In this document: positions 1 to 7,381 of the stretch, piece by piece
How positions within the stretch are numbered: the first letter of the stretch is position 1
How the letters are laid out: each line of letters begins with the position of its first letter
Origin: Leptospira sp.
Lineage (GTDB): Bacteria; Spirochaetota; Leptospiria; Leptospirales; Leptospiraceae
Assembly: GCA_027533185.1 (NCBI GenBank)
Contig: JAPZTS010000008.1
Location: forward strand, 123,475 to 187,474
DNA length: 64,000 bases
Direction of reading: 5' to 3'
Notes under the pieces: generated by a model
What the model was told of the DNA's origin: nothing
Databases searched by the model: none
The model's input: only the letters and a program-made list of their open reading frames with translations
Made by a program: the position numbers and the translations under genes

Positions 1-141
1 TTACCAAAAACGATCTTGAGATCCACCAAACAAATTTTAGAGGGACATAGTTTTCCCGATCACTTCCATTCAATTTTTGTTATGGATCTCAGTTCAAAAG
101 AGCAACCTGTCCCGCATAACGGAAATTGTTTCTGGATATGA
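1..141 (+). CDS. possible C-terminal end of a gene cut by the left edge
   Basis: Frame 1 is open from the first base to a TGA at 139-141, giving 46 codons that read ...ILEGHSFPDHFHSIFVMDLS.... The composition is plausible for real protein, but the segment is short. The last dozen codons (PHNGNCFWI) are supplied by the dispersed repeat beginning near 103, so if this is a gene its original tail has been replaced or extended by the repeat. Function is not recognisable. Sequence to the left of the window is needed to decide. Confidence 0.3.
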   Translation, partial: LPKTILRSTKQILEGHSFPDHFHSIFVMDLSSKEQPVPHNGNCFWI

Positions 142-187
142 GGACTTGGTTGTGGGAAAAATCTTATGAAATTCCTATGTGGTGAAA
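103..187 (+). repeat. dispersed ~85-bp repeat, copy A
   Basis: First of three full copies (also 1288-1370 and 2192-2277) plus one shrunken copy (27778-27819), all in the same orientation. The conserved core runs from CAAYCYGTCCCGCATAACGG to CCTATGTGGTGA. Its two ends form an imperfect inverted repeat: CCGCATAACGGAAATT at the left, AATTCCTATGTGG at the right. The element could therefore fold into a hairpin, like a MITE or a recombination site. Confidence 0.85.
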
Positions 188-206
188 GATATATCATTCG
201 GATAAA

Positions 207-596
207 ATGAGAACCTTAACTTTTGCCGTTCGAACTCGCGATCGATATGAAAAGAATCTAGAAAAGGTTCGTATGATGTTTTCCGAGCTGAATGTTGATC
301 CAAACGTACTTCTAGCACCTGAAAAATCGCAAAATTCGCTGTCATCTCTTATGTTGGTTCAGAAGTTACTTTTTTCTTTGTTAGTATTGGTATTAACAAT
401 TATATTTAGTATCTCTATAAGCAGACATAAAATCCGCTTTTTTTTGCATTTGATTTTGTTCAAATTTACTTATTTCCTATCGTTGCGGTGGGTCAAACAG
501 TATCGAATTCAATCTACCGAATTCAAATTACCTTTGGAAAAGGCAAAAAAACTGCTTGCTCAAAAGTATTTCGGTGCGAATAACAGAAGATTATGA
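207..596 (+). CDS. hypothetical protein with one membrane segment
   Basis: 129 residues, not recognised. Residues about 48-72 form one strongly hydrophobic helix (LVLVLTIIFSIS), flanked by charged basic segments, so it would be a small single-pass membrane protein. The stop overlaps the ATG of the following lipoprotein gene by four bases (ATGA), which suggests translational coupling if both are real. The ribosome binding site is weak (GGATAAA just before ATG). It starts 20 bp after repeat copy A, so it could belong to the same cassette-like unit as the lipoprotein. It may also be a chance open frame. Confidence 0.4.
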   Translation: MRTLTFAVRTRDRYEKNLEKVRMMFSELNVDPNVLLAPEKSQNSLSSLMLVQKLLFSLLVLVLTIIFSISISRHKIRFFLHLILFKFTYFLSLRWVKQYRIQSTEFKLPLEKAKKLLAQKYFGANNRRL

Positions 597-1144
597 AACT
601 GAATCACTTACTTCCCTTATTTCTAATCACTTTATTTACATTTAACAGTTGTGAAACCAAAAAGTCCGAAGATGATACGACAACTCTTTTGGGTCTTTTG
701 CTTTTGAACCAATCAGGTTCGGTGCAAACAGCGTGTGGACGACTTTCGGCTACAGGCAGTACTCTGACTCCTTATGGTAAGACAACTGCTGTTAAGGGCC
801 AAACTGTAACAATGAGTATGGAAAGAGATCGGGGGGGGGCAGAGGGAACCGTCGTCATTTTTAATGGGGTAAACAACGGAGATGTAATTACTTTCGCTAC
901 AGAAGCAAGCACTTTCTCCTATACAACTTCCGTATTTGTTGAATACTATCCAGGTACTAGCTGTCCAGTCAATAGGAATGCAGGTTCCGGTGTGTCTAGT
1001 ACCCTTGGATTGACTTTCAATTCTGCAACGGCGAATCGTTTGTTTTTCACTGCAAGCGGAACCACTCCTTCGAGTTTTTCAATACTCCTTAACATAGGAC
1101 AGCAATCAGCATCGAATGGACGGACAATCACTGTAAATTATTAG
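593..1144 (+). CDS. lipoprotein with a G9 tract in the reading frame
   Basis: 183 residues. A signal peptide ends in a spirochaetal lipobox FNSC with Cys20 as the predicted lipidation site. It is followed by charged residues and the LLGLLLLNQ stretch often seen after the lipid Cys in Leptospira lipoproteins. The remainder is rich in Ser, Thr, Gly and beta-prone residues and resembles a small exposed beta domain, but no family is recognisable. Nine consecutive G bases at 831-839 encode Arg-Gly-Gly at about residue 80, so slippage by one base would truncate the protein. The gene lies between repeat copies A and B and overlaps the upstream small membrane protein by four bases. Confidence 0.7.
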   Translation: MKLNHLLPLFLITLFTFNSCETKKSEDDTTTLLGLLLLNQSGSVQTACGRLSATGSTLTPYGKTTAVKGQTVTMSMERDRGGAEGTVVIFNGVNNGDVITFATEASTFSYTTSVFVEYYPGTSCPVNRNAGSGVSSTLGLTFNSATANRLFFTASGTTPSSFSILLNIGQQSASNGRTITVNY

Positions 1145-1287
1145 AAATTTTTTATACAGAAACAGTTGCCATAAGTCACCTAGCGTGTGACAAATGGACA
1201 ACTGGAGTGTCTGTATGCCCCCAAAAACCCCAAGCATTATTCCCTATAATACAGTCACCTTTAAGCCTACTGGATTCCCATAATAGA

Positions 1288-1370
1288 CAATCCGTCCCGC
1301 ATAACGGAAATTGTTTCTGGATATGAGAACTTGGTTGTGGGAAAAATCGTAAGAAATTCCTATGTGGTGA
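1288..1370 (+). repeat. dispersed ~85-bp repeat, copy B
   Basis: Full copy of the repeat described at 103-187, same orientation. Similarity to copies C and D extends about 40 bp further left (from about 1248, around ACCTTTAAGCC and GATTCCCA), so the complete unit is nearer 125 bp. Confidence 0.85.
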
Positions 1371-1378
1371 CGATTTTC

Positions 1379-1395
1379 GTAAGGCTCAGCCTTAC
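1379..1395. terminator. short palindromic hairpin between repeat B and the toxin gene end
   Basis: GTAAGGCT and AGCCTTAC form a perfect 8-bp inverted repeat with a one-base centre. It ends two bases before the stop of the minus-strand toxin gene. No U-run follows on the minus strand, so it is a weak terminator candidate or an mRNA 3'-end stabiliser. Confidence 0.35.
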
Positions 1396-1397
1396 CA

Positions 1398-1787
1398 TTA
1401 CATCCAGATCGTCTCTTTGTAGTATTTTTTAATTTCAGAATCTTTTGAAAGGAGCTTCAATCCACGGTTCTTTGCCTGAGCTACTAAGATTCTGTCTACG
1501 GGATCGGAATGTTTCCAAGAAAATGTACTCGCGAGAAGAAAATCATTCCAATTGGAATCAATCACTGTTAGCTTCTGCGATGAAATGATTTTTTCCGTAA
1601 ATTTTTTTGACGACTCGCCAAGGTTTAACTTTCCTTTTCTTACCTTTATAAAAATTTCCCAAAAACTAAAGCTACTTAAAAATACTTTTTCTGATCCTAG
1701 TCTTTCAAGCTCATCTACTCTTTTTTGAGGAAGGATAGGATCCCCATTTATCCAGAAAATGAGTGAATGAGTATCAAGTAGAATCAC
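1398..1787 (-). CDS. vapC: VapC-family PIN-domain ribonuclease toxin
   Basis: 129 residues, full length for a PIN-domain toxin. Acidic residues expected to bind the catalytic Mg2+/Mn2+ are present: Asp5 in LLDTH, Glu44 in FWEIFIK, Asp95/Asp98 in HSDPVDRI, and Asp116 near the C-terminus. This pattern fits the VapC subgroup with an N-terminal LLDTHxLIFW motif. VapC toxins are site-specific RNases, often cutting tRNA or rRNA, and are neutralised by the adjacent antitoxin. The start overlaps the antitoxin stop by four bases, the usual antitoxin-first operon. The pair stands alone between repeat copies B and C and is inverted relative to its lipoprotein neighbours. Confidence 0.88.
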   Translation of the reverse strand: MILLDTHSLIFWINGDPILPQKRVDELERLGSEKVFLSSFSFWEIFIKVRKGKLNLGESSKKFTEKIISSQKLTVIDSNWNDFLLASTFSWKHSDPVDRILVAQAKNRGLKLLSKDSEIKKYYKETIWM

Positions 1788-2026
1788 AAACTATGCTCAC
1801 CCCAAGCATCTGTTTCGGAAGAGAATACATCTTCCAGAGATTTGTATGAAATGGAGTTAGGATTTGAGAAAATGTCTTTCCATGCTTTGGTCTTATTTGA
1901 ATGGATTGGAATTACTTTCAATACGGGTACATGATTGCTAGTTACAATCAGTTCTTCTTTTGTTTCCTCCACTTTTCGAAAATATTCAAGCATTTTTGAC
2001 TTTAACACGCCTTTGGATACTATCAT
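1784..2026 (-). CDS. Phd/YefM-family antitoxin paired with the PIN toxin
   Basis: 80 residues with the Phd/YefM layout: an N-terminal DNA-binding half containing KSKMLEYFRKVEETKEELIVTSNHVPVLKVIPI, then a less conserved toxin-binding tail. It is the first gene of the operon and overlaps the toxin start by four bases. Antitoxins of this family bind operator palindromes and repress their own operon, more strongly when complexed with the toxin. A matching palindrome lies immediately upstream at 2041-2056. The call rests on the fold-like pattern and on pairing with the PIN gene. Confidence 0.82.
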   Translation of the reverse strand: MIVSKGVLKSKMLEYFRKVEETKEELIVTSNHVPVLKVIPIHSNKTKAWKDIFSNPNSISYKSLEDVFSSETDAWGEHSL

Positions 2027-2040
2027 AGATATATGATATC

Positions 2041-2056
2041 TATAGTCGTGACTATA
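2041..2056. promoter_or_regulatory. likely autoregulatory operator of the toxin-antitoxin operon
   Basis: TATAGTC-GT-GACTATA is a perfect 7-bp inverted repeat with a 2-bp centre, 15 bp upstream of the antitoxin start on the minus strand. A second AT-rich palindromic stretch (GATATATGATATC) fills the space up to the start codon. Position and symmetry fit a Phd/YefM operator overlapping the promoter. Confidence 0.6.
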
Positions 2057-2131
2057 GTCAATTAAGTATTTTCAGACTCCATCTACTGCTGCAAAAGTAT
2101 ACTCCACACTTAAACCTATTAGATTCCCACA

Positions 2132-2190
2132 CTTCGACACCTGCCCTGAGATTGTCGAATGGTTCGAAGTGAGCACAGCGCAGGTACTGA
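2132..2190. repeat. REP-like nested palindrome inserted in repeat copy C
   Basis: A GC-richer segment absent from the other copies. TTCGACA (2133-2139) pairs with TGTCGAA (2153-2159), CTTCGA (2132-2137) with TCGAAG (2164-2169), and ACCTGC (2139-2144) with GCAGGT (2180-2185). The internal CCCTGAGATTGTCGAA closely resembles a palindromic intergenic repeat type found in many bacterial genomes (CCTGAGCTTGTCGAAGG-like). Confidence 0.6.
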
Positions 2191-2191
2191 G

Positions 2192-2277
2192 CAATCTGTC
2201 CCGCATAACGGAAATTGTTTCTGGATATGGGGACTTACTTGTGGAAAAACTCTTATGAAATTCCTATGTGGTGAAAT
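2192..2277 (+). repeat. dispersed ~85-bp repeat, copy C
   Basis: Third full copy, same orientation as A and B. Its left extension (about 2093-2130, with ACTTAAACCTATTAGATTCCCA) is separated from the core by the REP-like insertion at 2132-2190. Confidence 0.85.
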
Positions 2278-2316
2278 AAATTTGACAATAATTCGTTATA
2301 TTAAGTTAGTTGGTTT

Positions 2317-2613
2317 ATGATCAAACAAGCAATAATCACAATAATATTACTCCTGTTTCTTGGCTCTTGTTCTACCATTGGATTGGATAAGGATAAAGAT
2401 GATTTACCTTCTCTCCTTGCCCTGTTGGCAGTAGCCTCCTCAGGATCGGGATCTTCAAGTAGTGCTACAAACTGCTCGGATGATGGAATCAACTGGACGG
2501 CACGCGGAGCCGCAGAAGCAAATCTATGGCGTTCTGTAACTTATGGAAACAATCGTTTTGTTGCCGTTTCTGCAGATGGAACCAACCGGGTTATGACCTC
2601 TGATTGCAATTGA
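2317..2613 (+). CDS. short lipoprotein, probably truncated relative of W/YGNxxFVAV repeat proteins
   Basis: 98 residues. The signal peptide ends in FLGSC (Cys18), followed by DKDDLPSLLALLAVASS, a typical leptospiral post-lipobox stretch. Residues about 57-95 hold one and a bit units of a repeat reading DGINWTARGAAEANLW...VTYGNNRFVAVSADGTNRVMTS. In full-length proteins of this type such units recur many times as a beta-propeller-like domain. Here the frame stops after one unit, so the gene looks like a stump of a longer surface protein. It begins 40 bp after repeat copy C. Confidence 0.65.
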   Translation: MIKQAIITIILLLFLGSCSTIGLDKDKDDLPSLLALLAVASSGSGSSSSATNCSDDGINWTARGAAEANLWRSVTYGNNRFVAVSADGTNRVMTSDCN

Positions 2614-2732
2614 TGAACGTAGGTTTATTTTGATTGGCATCTGCCATTTCTTTTTCCACATCCAAGTTTTTTCTAAGGGAATTGAGTAAGCATATTCACA
2701 TAAATCGTTGCTTATTATGTGATATGCACTCG

Positions 2733-3037
2733 CTATTTTATGATTTCTTCTTTCACCTTTTGGCTAAGCAATACTTTGATTAAGGATTGATAAGGAATAT
2801 CTTGTTTATTTGCTAAATGTCTTATTTGGTCTAATAAATGTTCAGGAATACGCAGTGATATTGTTTTTGTAGTTGGTTTTAGATTCGGAAAATTACCTTT
2901 TTGTAATTTATTAAAATTCACATATTCCGAAGAATCATCCGAAAGCCAAAAGTTGCGCTCTTCAATTTCAGTTTGTCTTAGTTGATGTTTTTTCCAATTT
3001 TTCTCTGAATTTCCTTTTTCCCAGTCAAAACAATGGA
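2733..3037 (-). pseudogene. BrnT toxin N-terminus fused to a BrnA/CopG-type antitoxin (decayed TA module)
   Basis: Reading the minus strand from about 3037, one frame encodes FDWEKGNSEKNWKKHQL, which matches the opening of BrnT-family RNase toxins. It then continues, without the remaining ~60 toxin residues, into NFWLSDDSSEYVNF and the ribbon-helix-helix antitoxin core (TKTISLRIPEHLLDQIR, then IPYQSLIKVLL). An internal deletion seems to have joined toxin start to antitoxin. No ATG, GTG or TTG lies in this frame between an upstream stop and the GTG at 2919-2921, so at best a 62-residue antitoxin from that GTG is made. An overlapping frame (2978-3214) looks non-coding. Confidence 0.6.
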
Positions 3038-3278
3038 CTTTCTACTTCCGTGGATCATTTCGGTGTCAGTATCGCGAAAAACGGGATATATACCCGTTAG
3101 GAGTTCACCTACAGAATCGGAGTTGGTAGCAATATTTATGACAGAGGTGTTGGAAAATTTAAAAATATCTAGAGGATAACTCTCGGAGAAACTGCCGTCC
3201 GCTCCCCCAACCAAGCCGCTAGTATCGTATTCTTAAGTTATATATTGACAATTTAACATATTGTAATACGTTAGACGA

Positions 3279-3980
3279 ATGAGAAAAATTAAGCTACTTA
3301 TTTATGTTATTTGTATTTTGACGATGATGCAATGTGGAACGCCGATTTCCCCCCGTGAACAATGTTACAAAGAAGAGTTTTGTGAAACCGCTGGTGGCGA
3401 TTGTTTGATCGGAACTTTGTTTATTACGTCTTTATTCTCACCTTCTTCTGGTTCGTCTAGCTCTAGTAATGTCGGTACTACATCAAGTGAGTTTGAATCA
3501 AATGATAATTTTGTAAATTCAAGTTTTCTATTTCCTAGCAACACATCCCTTTTTACGGGACGAGCAGGTACAATCTCGTCTGCTTCTGACGTAGATATCT
3601 ACGTAGTTAGTTTTACTTCAAGTTCTGGACCGAGTACAAGAGCTCTGTATCTAAGCAAGGTTTCGGGTGCGGCAACATGTAACGCCTACGCAAGATCTTC
3701 CCAAACATTTGCCGCAAACAATACGATAGACGGAACGTTTACTTCGCTAGGAGCTCTTACATCCTCAACTAGGACAATTACACAAAATTTATCCGATTCA
3801 TCCTTCATATATATTTTATGCTCAGGAAATAGTGGAGATACATACGAAATCCGAGCTGGTATCGACTTGGCAAATAGCAATAGCAGTTCCCTAACTTCCC
3901 TTTCCAATATTTTGCTATTATCCTGTGTAGATGCAAAAAGGTCTTGTATAGCATATTGTGATAGCAAACACGCTTTTTAA
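3279..3980 (+). CDS. Ser-rich lipoprotein with a PPC-like beta domain
   Basis: 233 residues. The signal peptide ends in MMQC (Cys19). A Ser/Gly-rich linker (about 55-70) leads to a domain starting EFESNDNF, with FTGRAGTISSASDVDIYVVSF. That pattern (ExNDxxxxA...G.i....DvDvf.f) is typical of bacterial pre-peptidase C-terminal (PPC-like) beta-sandwich modules. The C-terminal tail carries several Cys (CVDAKRSCIAYC) that could form disulfides. The gene stands alone, followed by a hairpin at 3991-4011. Exposed at the cell envelope, function unknown. Confidence 0.7.
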   Translation: MRKIKLLIYVICILTMMQCGTPISPREQCYKEEFCETAGGDCLIGTLFITSLFSPSSGSSSSSNVGTTSSEFESNDNFVNSSFLFPSNTSLFTGRAGTISSASDVDIYVVSFTSSSGPSTRALYLSKVSGAATCNAYARSSQTFAANNTIDGTFTSLGALTSSTRTITQNLSDSSFIYILCSGNSGDTYEIRAGIDLANSNSSSLTSLSNILLLSCVDAKRSCIAYCDSKHAF

Positions 3981-3990
3981 AATTACATGT

Positions 3991-4011
3991 CGCTCCTTTT
4001 CTTAAGGAGCG
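3991..4011 (+). terminator. hairpin after the Ser-rich lipoprotein gene
   Basis: CGCTCCTT (3991-3998) pairs with AAGGAGCG (4004-4011) around a 5-base loop, beginning 10 bp past the stop codon. There is no U-run, so it may stabilise the mRNA end rather than terminate transcription by itself. Confidence 0.5.
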
Positions 4012-4102
4012 CAGAAAATTAGAATCCAACTACGTTTATTCATTTCGATGACATGTTCATAAAAATGATTTACAAAATTTGAAAAAAAAAGATCTATGAA
4101 TT

Positions 4103-4486
4103 ATGAAGTGTGCGTGGAAAAAAATAAGGTTCCTTCCTCTATTTCTTTCCGCAGTGCTTTTGTCTTTGCTTGTTACCAGCTGGTTCTTAAAACCAGTAAT
4201 AAGTGCTAGTTTTACAACACTTTGTATTTCTGACGAACCCATCACAAGCCAAAAGATTCCTTTTACTTACGGAAGTTCTAACGAAGAAAAGTCAAAAGAA
4301 ACGTTTCAGGTAACAACATCTTGTTCTAACTTTCAAAATCCAAAATCAGGCAAGTACTTTGCAATAATAGATAAAGGAATCTCCTTTTTAGAAAAGGAAA
4401 ACTCACCAAAATTTCGTTTTGCGACGTTTTTTCCCTTTAAAAAATTCACCGATTGCACACCAGCTAGAGCCCCTCCCTTTGTTTAA
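4103..4486 (+). CDS. hypothetical secreted or membrane-anchored protein
   Basis: 127 residues, no family recognised. Basic N-terminus (KCAWKKIR) followed by a hydrophobic helix at about residues 10-35 that could be a signal peptide or anchor. The rest is soluble with Cys residues at about 41, 74 and 122. It lies 74 bp before the CydA-like gene in the same direction, so it may be co-transcribed with the respiratory pair and help in assembly, but nothing in the sequence proves this. Confidence 0.5.
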   Translation: MKCAWKKIRFLPLFLSAVLLSLLVTSWFLKPVISASFTTLCISDEPITSQKIPFTYGSSNEEKSKETFQVTTSCSNFQNPKSGKYFAIIDKGISFLEKENSPKFRFATFFPFKKFTDCTPARAPPFV

Positions 4487-4560
4487 TTCCTAACTTTAAA
4501 TCCCTTTGGTATTTGTTTAAAGTTTCTCTCGATCTAGATTCGAGAAAGGAGTTAAGTTAT

Positions 4561-5958
4561 ATGGACTTTCCCATATTTCATTTAGACTTCATGGGCAATC
4601 GAATGCTCATAGCAGTCATCGCAATTTTACATGTTCTTATCAATCATTCTTTAGCCGTTGGTCTCGCACCGCTTGTTACCTATCTTGAATACTTAGGTTG
4701 GAAAAATAAATCGCAAGAAATGGATCATTTTGCCAACCGTGTTATGTTTGTTGGATTTGTGATTACAACTTCGCTCGGTGCCATGACTGGCGTAGGTATC
4801 TGGCTTTCAGCGAGTCTTGTGAGTCCTGCTTCGATCGCAAGTTTAATCAGAGTCTTCTTTTGGGCATGGTTTGTCGAATGGATTGTATTCGTAACTGAAG
4901 TTGTTCTTATCCTAATCTATTTTTTGACTTGGAGAAAATCACTCCGTTCCGAAGAGGCAAAACGAAAACACATCAAATTTGGTGTTGCCCTTTCCGTCTT
5001 CTCTTGGATTACCATGGCGATTATCGTCGCGATTCTCAGTTTTATGATGGATCCCGGCAGTTGGAATCAAACAAAGTCATTTGCTGATGCAGTGTTTAAT
5101 CCTGTTTATTTAGCACAATTGGCATTCCGCACGCCATTAGCAATGTTTATGGCTGGTGCCGTCGTACTACTGTTAACTATGTTTTTCACAACTAAAGGGA
5201 GCACATTCAGATCATCTGTGACCAGAATTACATCTATCTGGATCCTAAGCTGGTCTATATGGGTCGTTGTCGGATCTATATTTTATTATAGCGTTATACC
5301 AGATATGATGGTGAACAATTTGTCTGTAGCAGTCGGTACGATGGAGTTTTCGAATTGGTACGATAGTTTGCTCATCGCCTTAGGCATTGGAGTAAGTTGT
5401 ATTGTAGCAATCGCTCTCTATTCACTCACGGGAAAATCCTTGCCACTTGCTGTCTCGGTCCTTCCAGTTCTTTTATCGTTTTCACTATTGACCGTCTTCG
5501 AAAGAGCTAGAGAATTTATACGAAAACCTTTTGTGATTGGAAACTATATGTACTCGAATATGTTCCGCGTTGAAGAATATCCTCTTTTGCAAAAGGAAGG
5601 AATCCTAAAACATGCAACTTATGTGAAACATAAAGAAGTAACAGAAGAAAATATGGTCGAAGCAGGTAAAGATGTCTTTCTTCTGACGTGTAGTCGTTGC
5701 CATACTTCAAACGGTATCAATTCGGTTGTGGCTAAATTTCAAAATATGTATGGTTCTGCCGAACTGAATCCGGACGCGATGGTTGCTTATATACAAGGTA
5801 TGCATAATGCACGTTATTTTATGCCACCATTCCCAGGATCAGAAATAGAGATGAAAGCACTTGTCACTTACATCAAAAAAACTAAAGAATATCCGATACC
5901 CACAGAAGGTGCCCAAGAGTCTGGAGTTTCTATCTCGATCCAAAGGGGAGTTCAATGA
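4561..5958 (+). CDS. CydA-like quinol oxidase subunit fused to cytochrome c (subunit 1)
   Basis: About 465 residues from ATG 4561, chosen because AGGAG precedes it by about 8 bases; an upstream TTG at 4513 lacks one. About nine membrane helices resemble cytochrome bd subunit I: His in helix 1 (LHVLINHSLAVGL), a Glu-bearing helix (FFWAWFVEWIVF) like the FxxFLE helix of CydA, and FMMDPGSW like the CydA NPVG loop. The conserved Q-loop GRQPW motif is absent. The C-terminal ~100 residues are a class I cytochrome c with CSRCH and a Met-rich distal segment (YFMPPFPG). It overlaps the next gene by four bases. Likely role: electron transfer from quinol or cytochrome to oxygen or another acceptor in the inner membrane. 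Confidence 0.75.
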   Translation: MDFPIFHLDFMGNRMLIAVIAILHVLINHSLAVGLAPLVTYLEYLGWKNKSQEMDHFANRVMFVGFVITTSLGAMTGVGIWLSASLVSPASIASLIRVFFWAWFVEWIVFVTEVVLILIYFLTWRKSLRSEEAKRKHIKFGVALSVFSWITMAIIVAILSFMMDPGSWNQTKSFADAVFNPVYLAQLAFRTPLAMFMAGAVVLLLTMFFTTKGSTFRSSVTRITSIWILSWSIWVVVGSIFYYSVIPDMMVNNLSVAVGTMEFSNWYDSLLIALGIGVSCIVAIALYSLTGKSLPLAVSVLPVLLSFSLLTVFERAREFIRKPFVIGNYMYSNMFRVEEYPLLQKEGILKHATYVKHKEVTEENMVEAGKDVFLLTCSRCHTSNGINSVVAKFQNMYGSAELNPDAMVAYIQGMHNARYFMPPFPGSEIEMKALVTYIKKTKEYPIPTEGAQESGVSISIQRGVQ

Positions 5959-7298
5959 ATATCTTAAATTTTATTTTAGCTTCCGTTCCAGTCCCTAAGG
6001 ACATTCCACTTCCCTTACCAGCACCAGAATGGTTGCTCGTAGGTGTTCTTGTATTTTCTTTTCTTTGTCATATCATCTTTGTCAATTTGATGGTAGGAGG
6101 AACCCTATTAACTTTCTTTTCTCAGTTAAAAGGATTGAAGGATAAGGAATATGATACTTTGGCTCATGAAATTGCTAAAACAATAACAGTAAACAAAAGT
6201 TTGGCGGTTGTTATGGGTGTTGCACCTCTTTTAGCAATTAACACTTTGTATACCGTCTACTTTTATTCAGCAAACGCTCTGACGGGACTCTTTTGGATCG
6301 CAATTGTCCCGATGGTTACAGTTGCTTTTCTTTTGACCTATCCCCATAAGTATCTCTGGGAGAAATTGCAGAACAACAAAGGATTGCATATTTCAATGAT
6401 TGCGGCGGCAAGTGCTATCTTTTTGTTCATTCCCCTCATATTTCTTACGAATATTAACTTAATGTTGTATCCGGAGAAGTGGGGAACGATCACTGGATTT
6501 TTTTCCGCCATGTTTTTACCGAATGTGTTTCCGAGATACCTTCACTTTATCTTTGCATCCCTCACAGCAACTGGTCTTTTTTTGTTTTTTTTCTTTGGCA
6601 GGGAGACATATCCTTTTGAGAAAAAATTCCAAACTTTGACCCGTTTTGACGTTCGCAAGCGGATGTATTCTTTAGCATTTATGGCAACCTTACTTCAATT
6701 TATTGCTGGTCCTTTGGTGTTACTAACCCTGCCAAGCAATGCAATGAGTTGGAATTTGATTTTTCTTCTGATTCCAGGAATTCTACTGGCACTTTGGGCT
6801 CTCTCTCTCTTATGGAAAGGAATTAATGCAAACGCTCAAGAGATAGGAAAAGACTTCGGTAAGGTGGTTGGATTATTATCCATTGTTGTCGTTCTTATGG
6901 TTACCGGCCGGCATGTCATACGTGAGACAGCTCTCGGCCCGCACAAAAAGCTAGTCAAAGAACGGACACTAGCATACGAAGCTCAGGTAAAAGAAGCCTC
7001 ACAAGCAAAGGCTAGTGTAACAGAAGTAACTGCAAATACGGGTGAGGGTCCAAGCATAGAAGCCGGTGAAAAGTTGTTTAAGAGCAATTGTGCAGCTTGC
7101 CACGCTCTAAAGGTACGAGTTGTAGGTCCTCCTGTAACGGAAATGGCAACCATTTACAAAAACAACCGTCCAGCTCTTGCGACTTGGATCAAAGCTCCAG
7201 GAAAAAAACGAAAGGACTACCCTCAGATGCCTGGGTTTTCAAATCTTACAGCACAAGAGCTTGCCTCTCTCTCGGAATATATTTTAAACAAACCGTAA
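5955..7298 (+). CDS. CydA-like membrane protein fused to cytochrome c (subunit 2)
   Basis: 447 residues with about eight or nine membrane helices. The first (FSFLCHIIFVNLMVGGTLL) matches the His-bearing helix 1 pattern of CydA-type proteins. A soluble linker rich in Ala, Lys and Glu (about 335-365) leads to a C-terminal cytochrome c with CAACH, a VGPP motif, and PQMPGF as a likely distal Met. Coupled by ATGA overlap to the preceding CydA-like gene; the two probably form a heterodimer in which both partners are CydA-like and no CydB is encoded. A strong terminator follows at 7314-7347. Confidence 0.75.
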   Translation: MNILNFILASVPVPKDIPLPLPAPEWLLVGVLVFSFLCHIIFVNLMVGGTLLTFFSQLKGLKDKEYDTLAHEIAKTITVNKSLAVVMGVAPLLAINTLYTVYFYSANALTGLFWIAIVPMVTVAFLLTYPHKYLWEKLQNNKGLHISMIAAASAIFLFIPLIFLTNINLMLYPEKWGTITGFFSAMFLPNVFPRYLHFIFASLTATGLFLFFFFGRETYPFEKKFQTLTRFDVRKRMYSLAFMATLLQFIAGPLVLLTLPSNAMSWNLIFLLIPGILLALWALSLLWKGINANAQEIGKDFGKVVGLLSIVVVLMVTGRHVIRETALGPHKKLVKERTLAYEAQVKEASQAKASVTEVTANTGEGPSIEAGEKLFKSNCAACHALKVRVVGPPVTEMATIYKNNRPALATWIKAPGKKRKDYPQMPGFSNLTAQELASLSEYILNKP

Positions 7299-7313
7299 TT
7301 AGCCAATGACTGG

Positions 7314-7347
7314 ATCGGAGGGCCTGAGACACCCTCCGATTTTTTTC
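7314..7347 (+). terminator. rho-independent terminator after the oxidase pair
   Basis: ATCGGAGGG (7314-7322) pairs perfectly with CCCTCCGAT (7332-7340) around a 9-base loop and is followed by an unbroken T-run through 7347. It separates the oxidase pair from the SCO1-like gene. Confidence 0.9.
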
Positions 7348-7381
7348 TTGAGAATACAGATTGGTGCTCTATGTTTGATGA

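Noticed and set aside
103..2277. True integron attC sites
   Set aside because: The repeats have inverted ends and cassette spacing, but GCATAAC/CTATGTGG do not match the consensus RYYYAAC/GTTRRRY pair, and no integrase gene is in the window. Kept only as an attC-like or MITE-like hypothesis.
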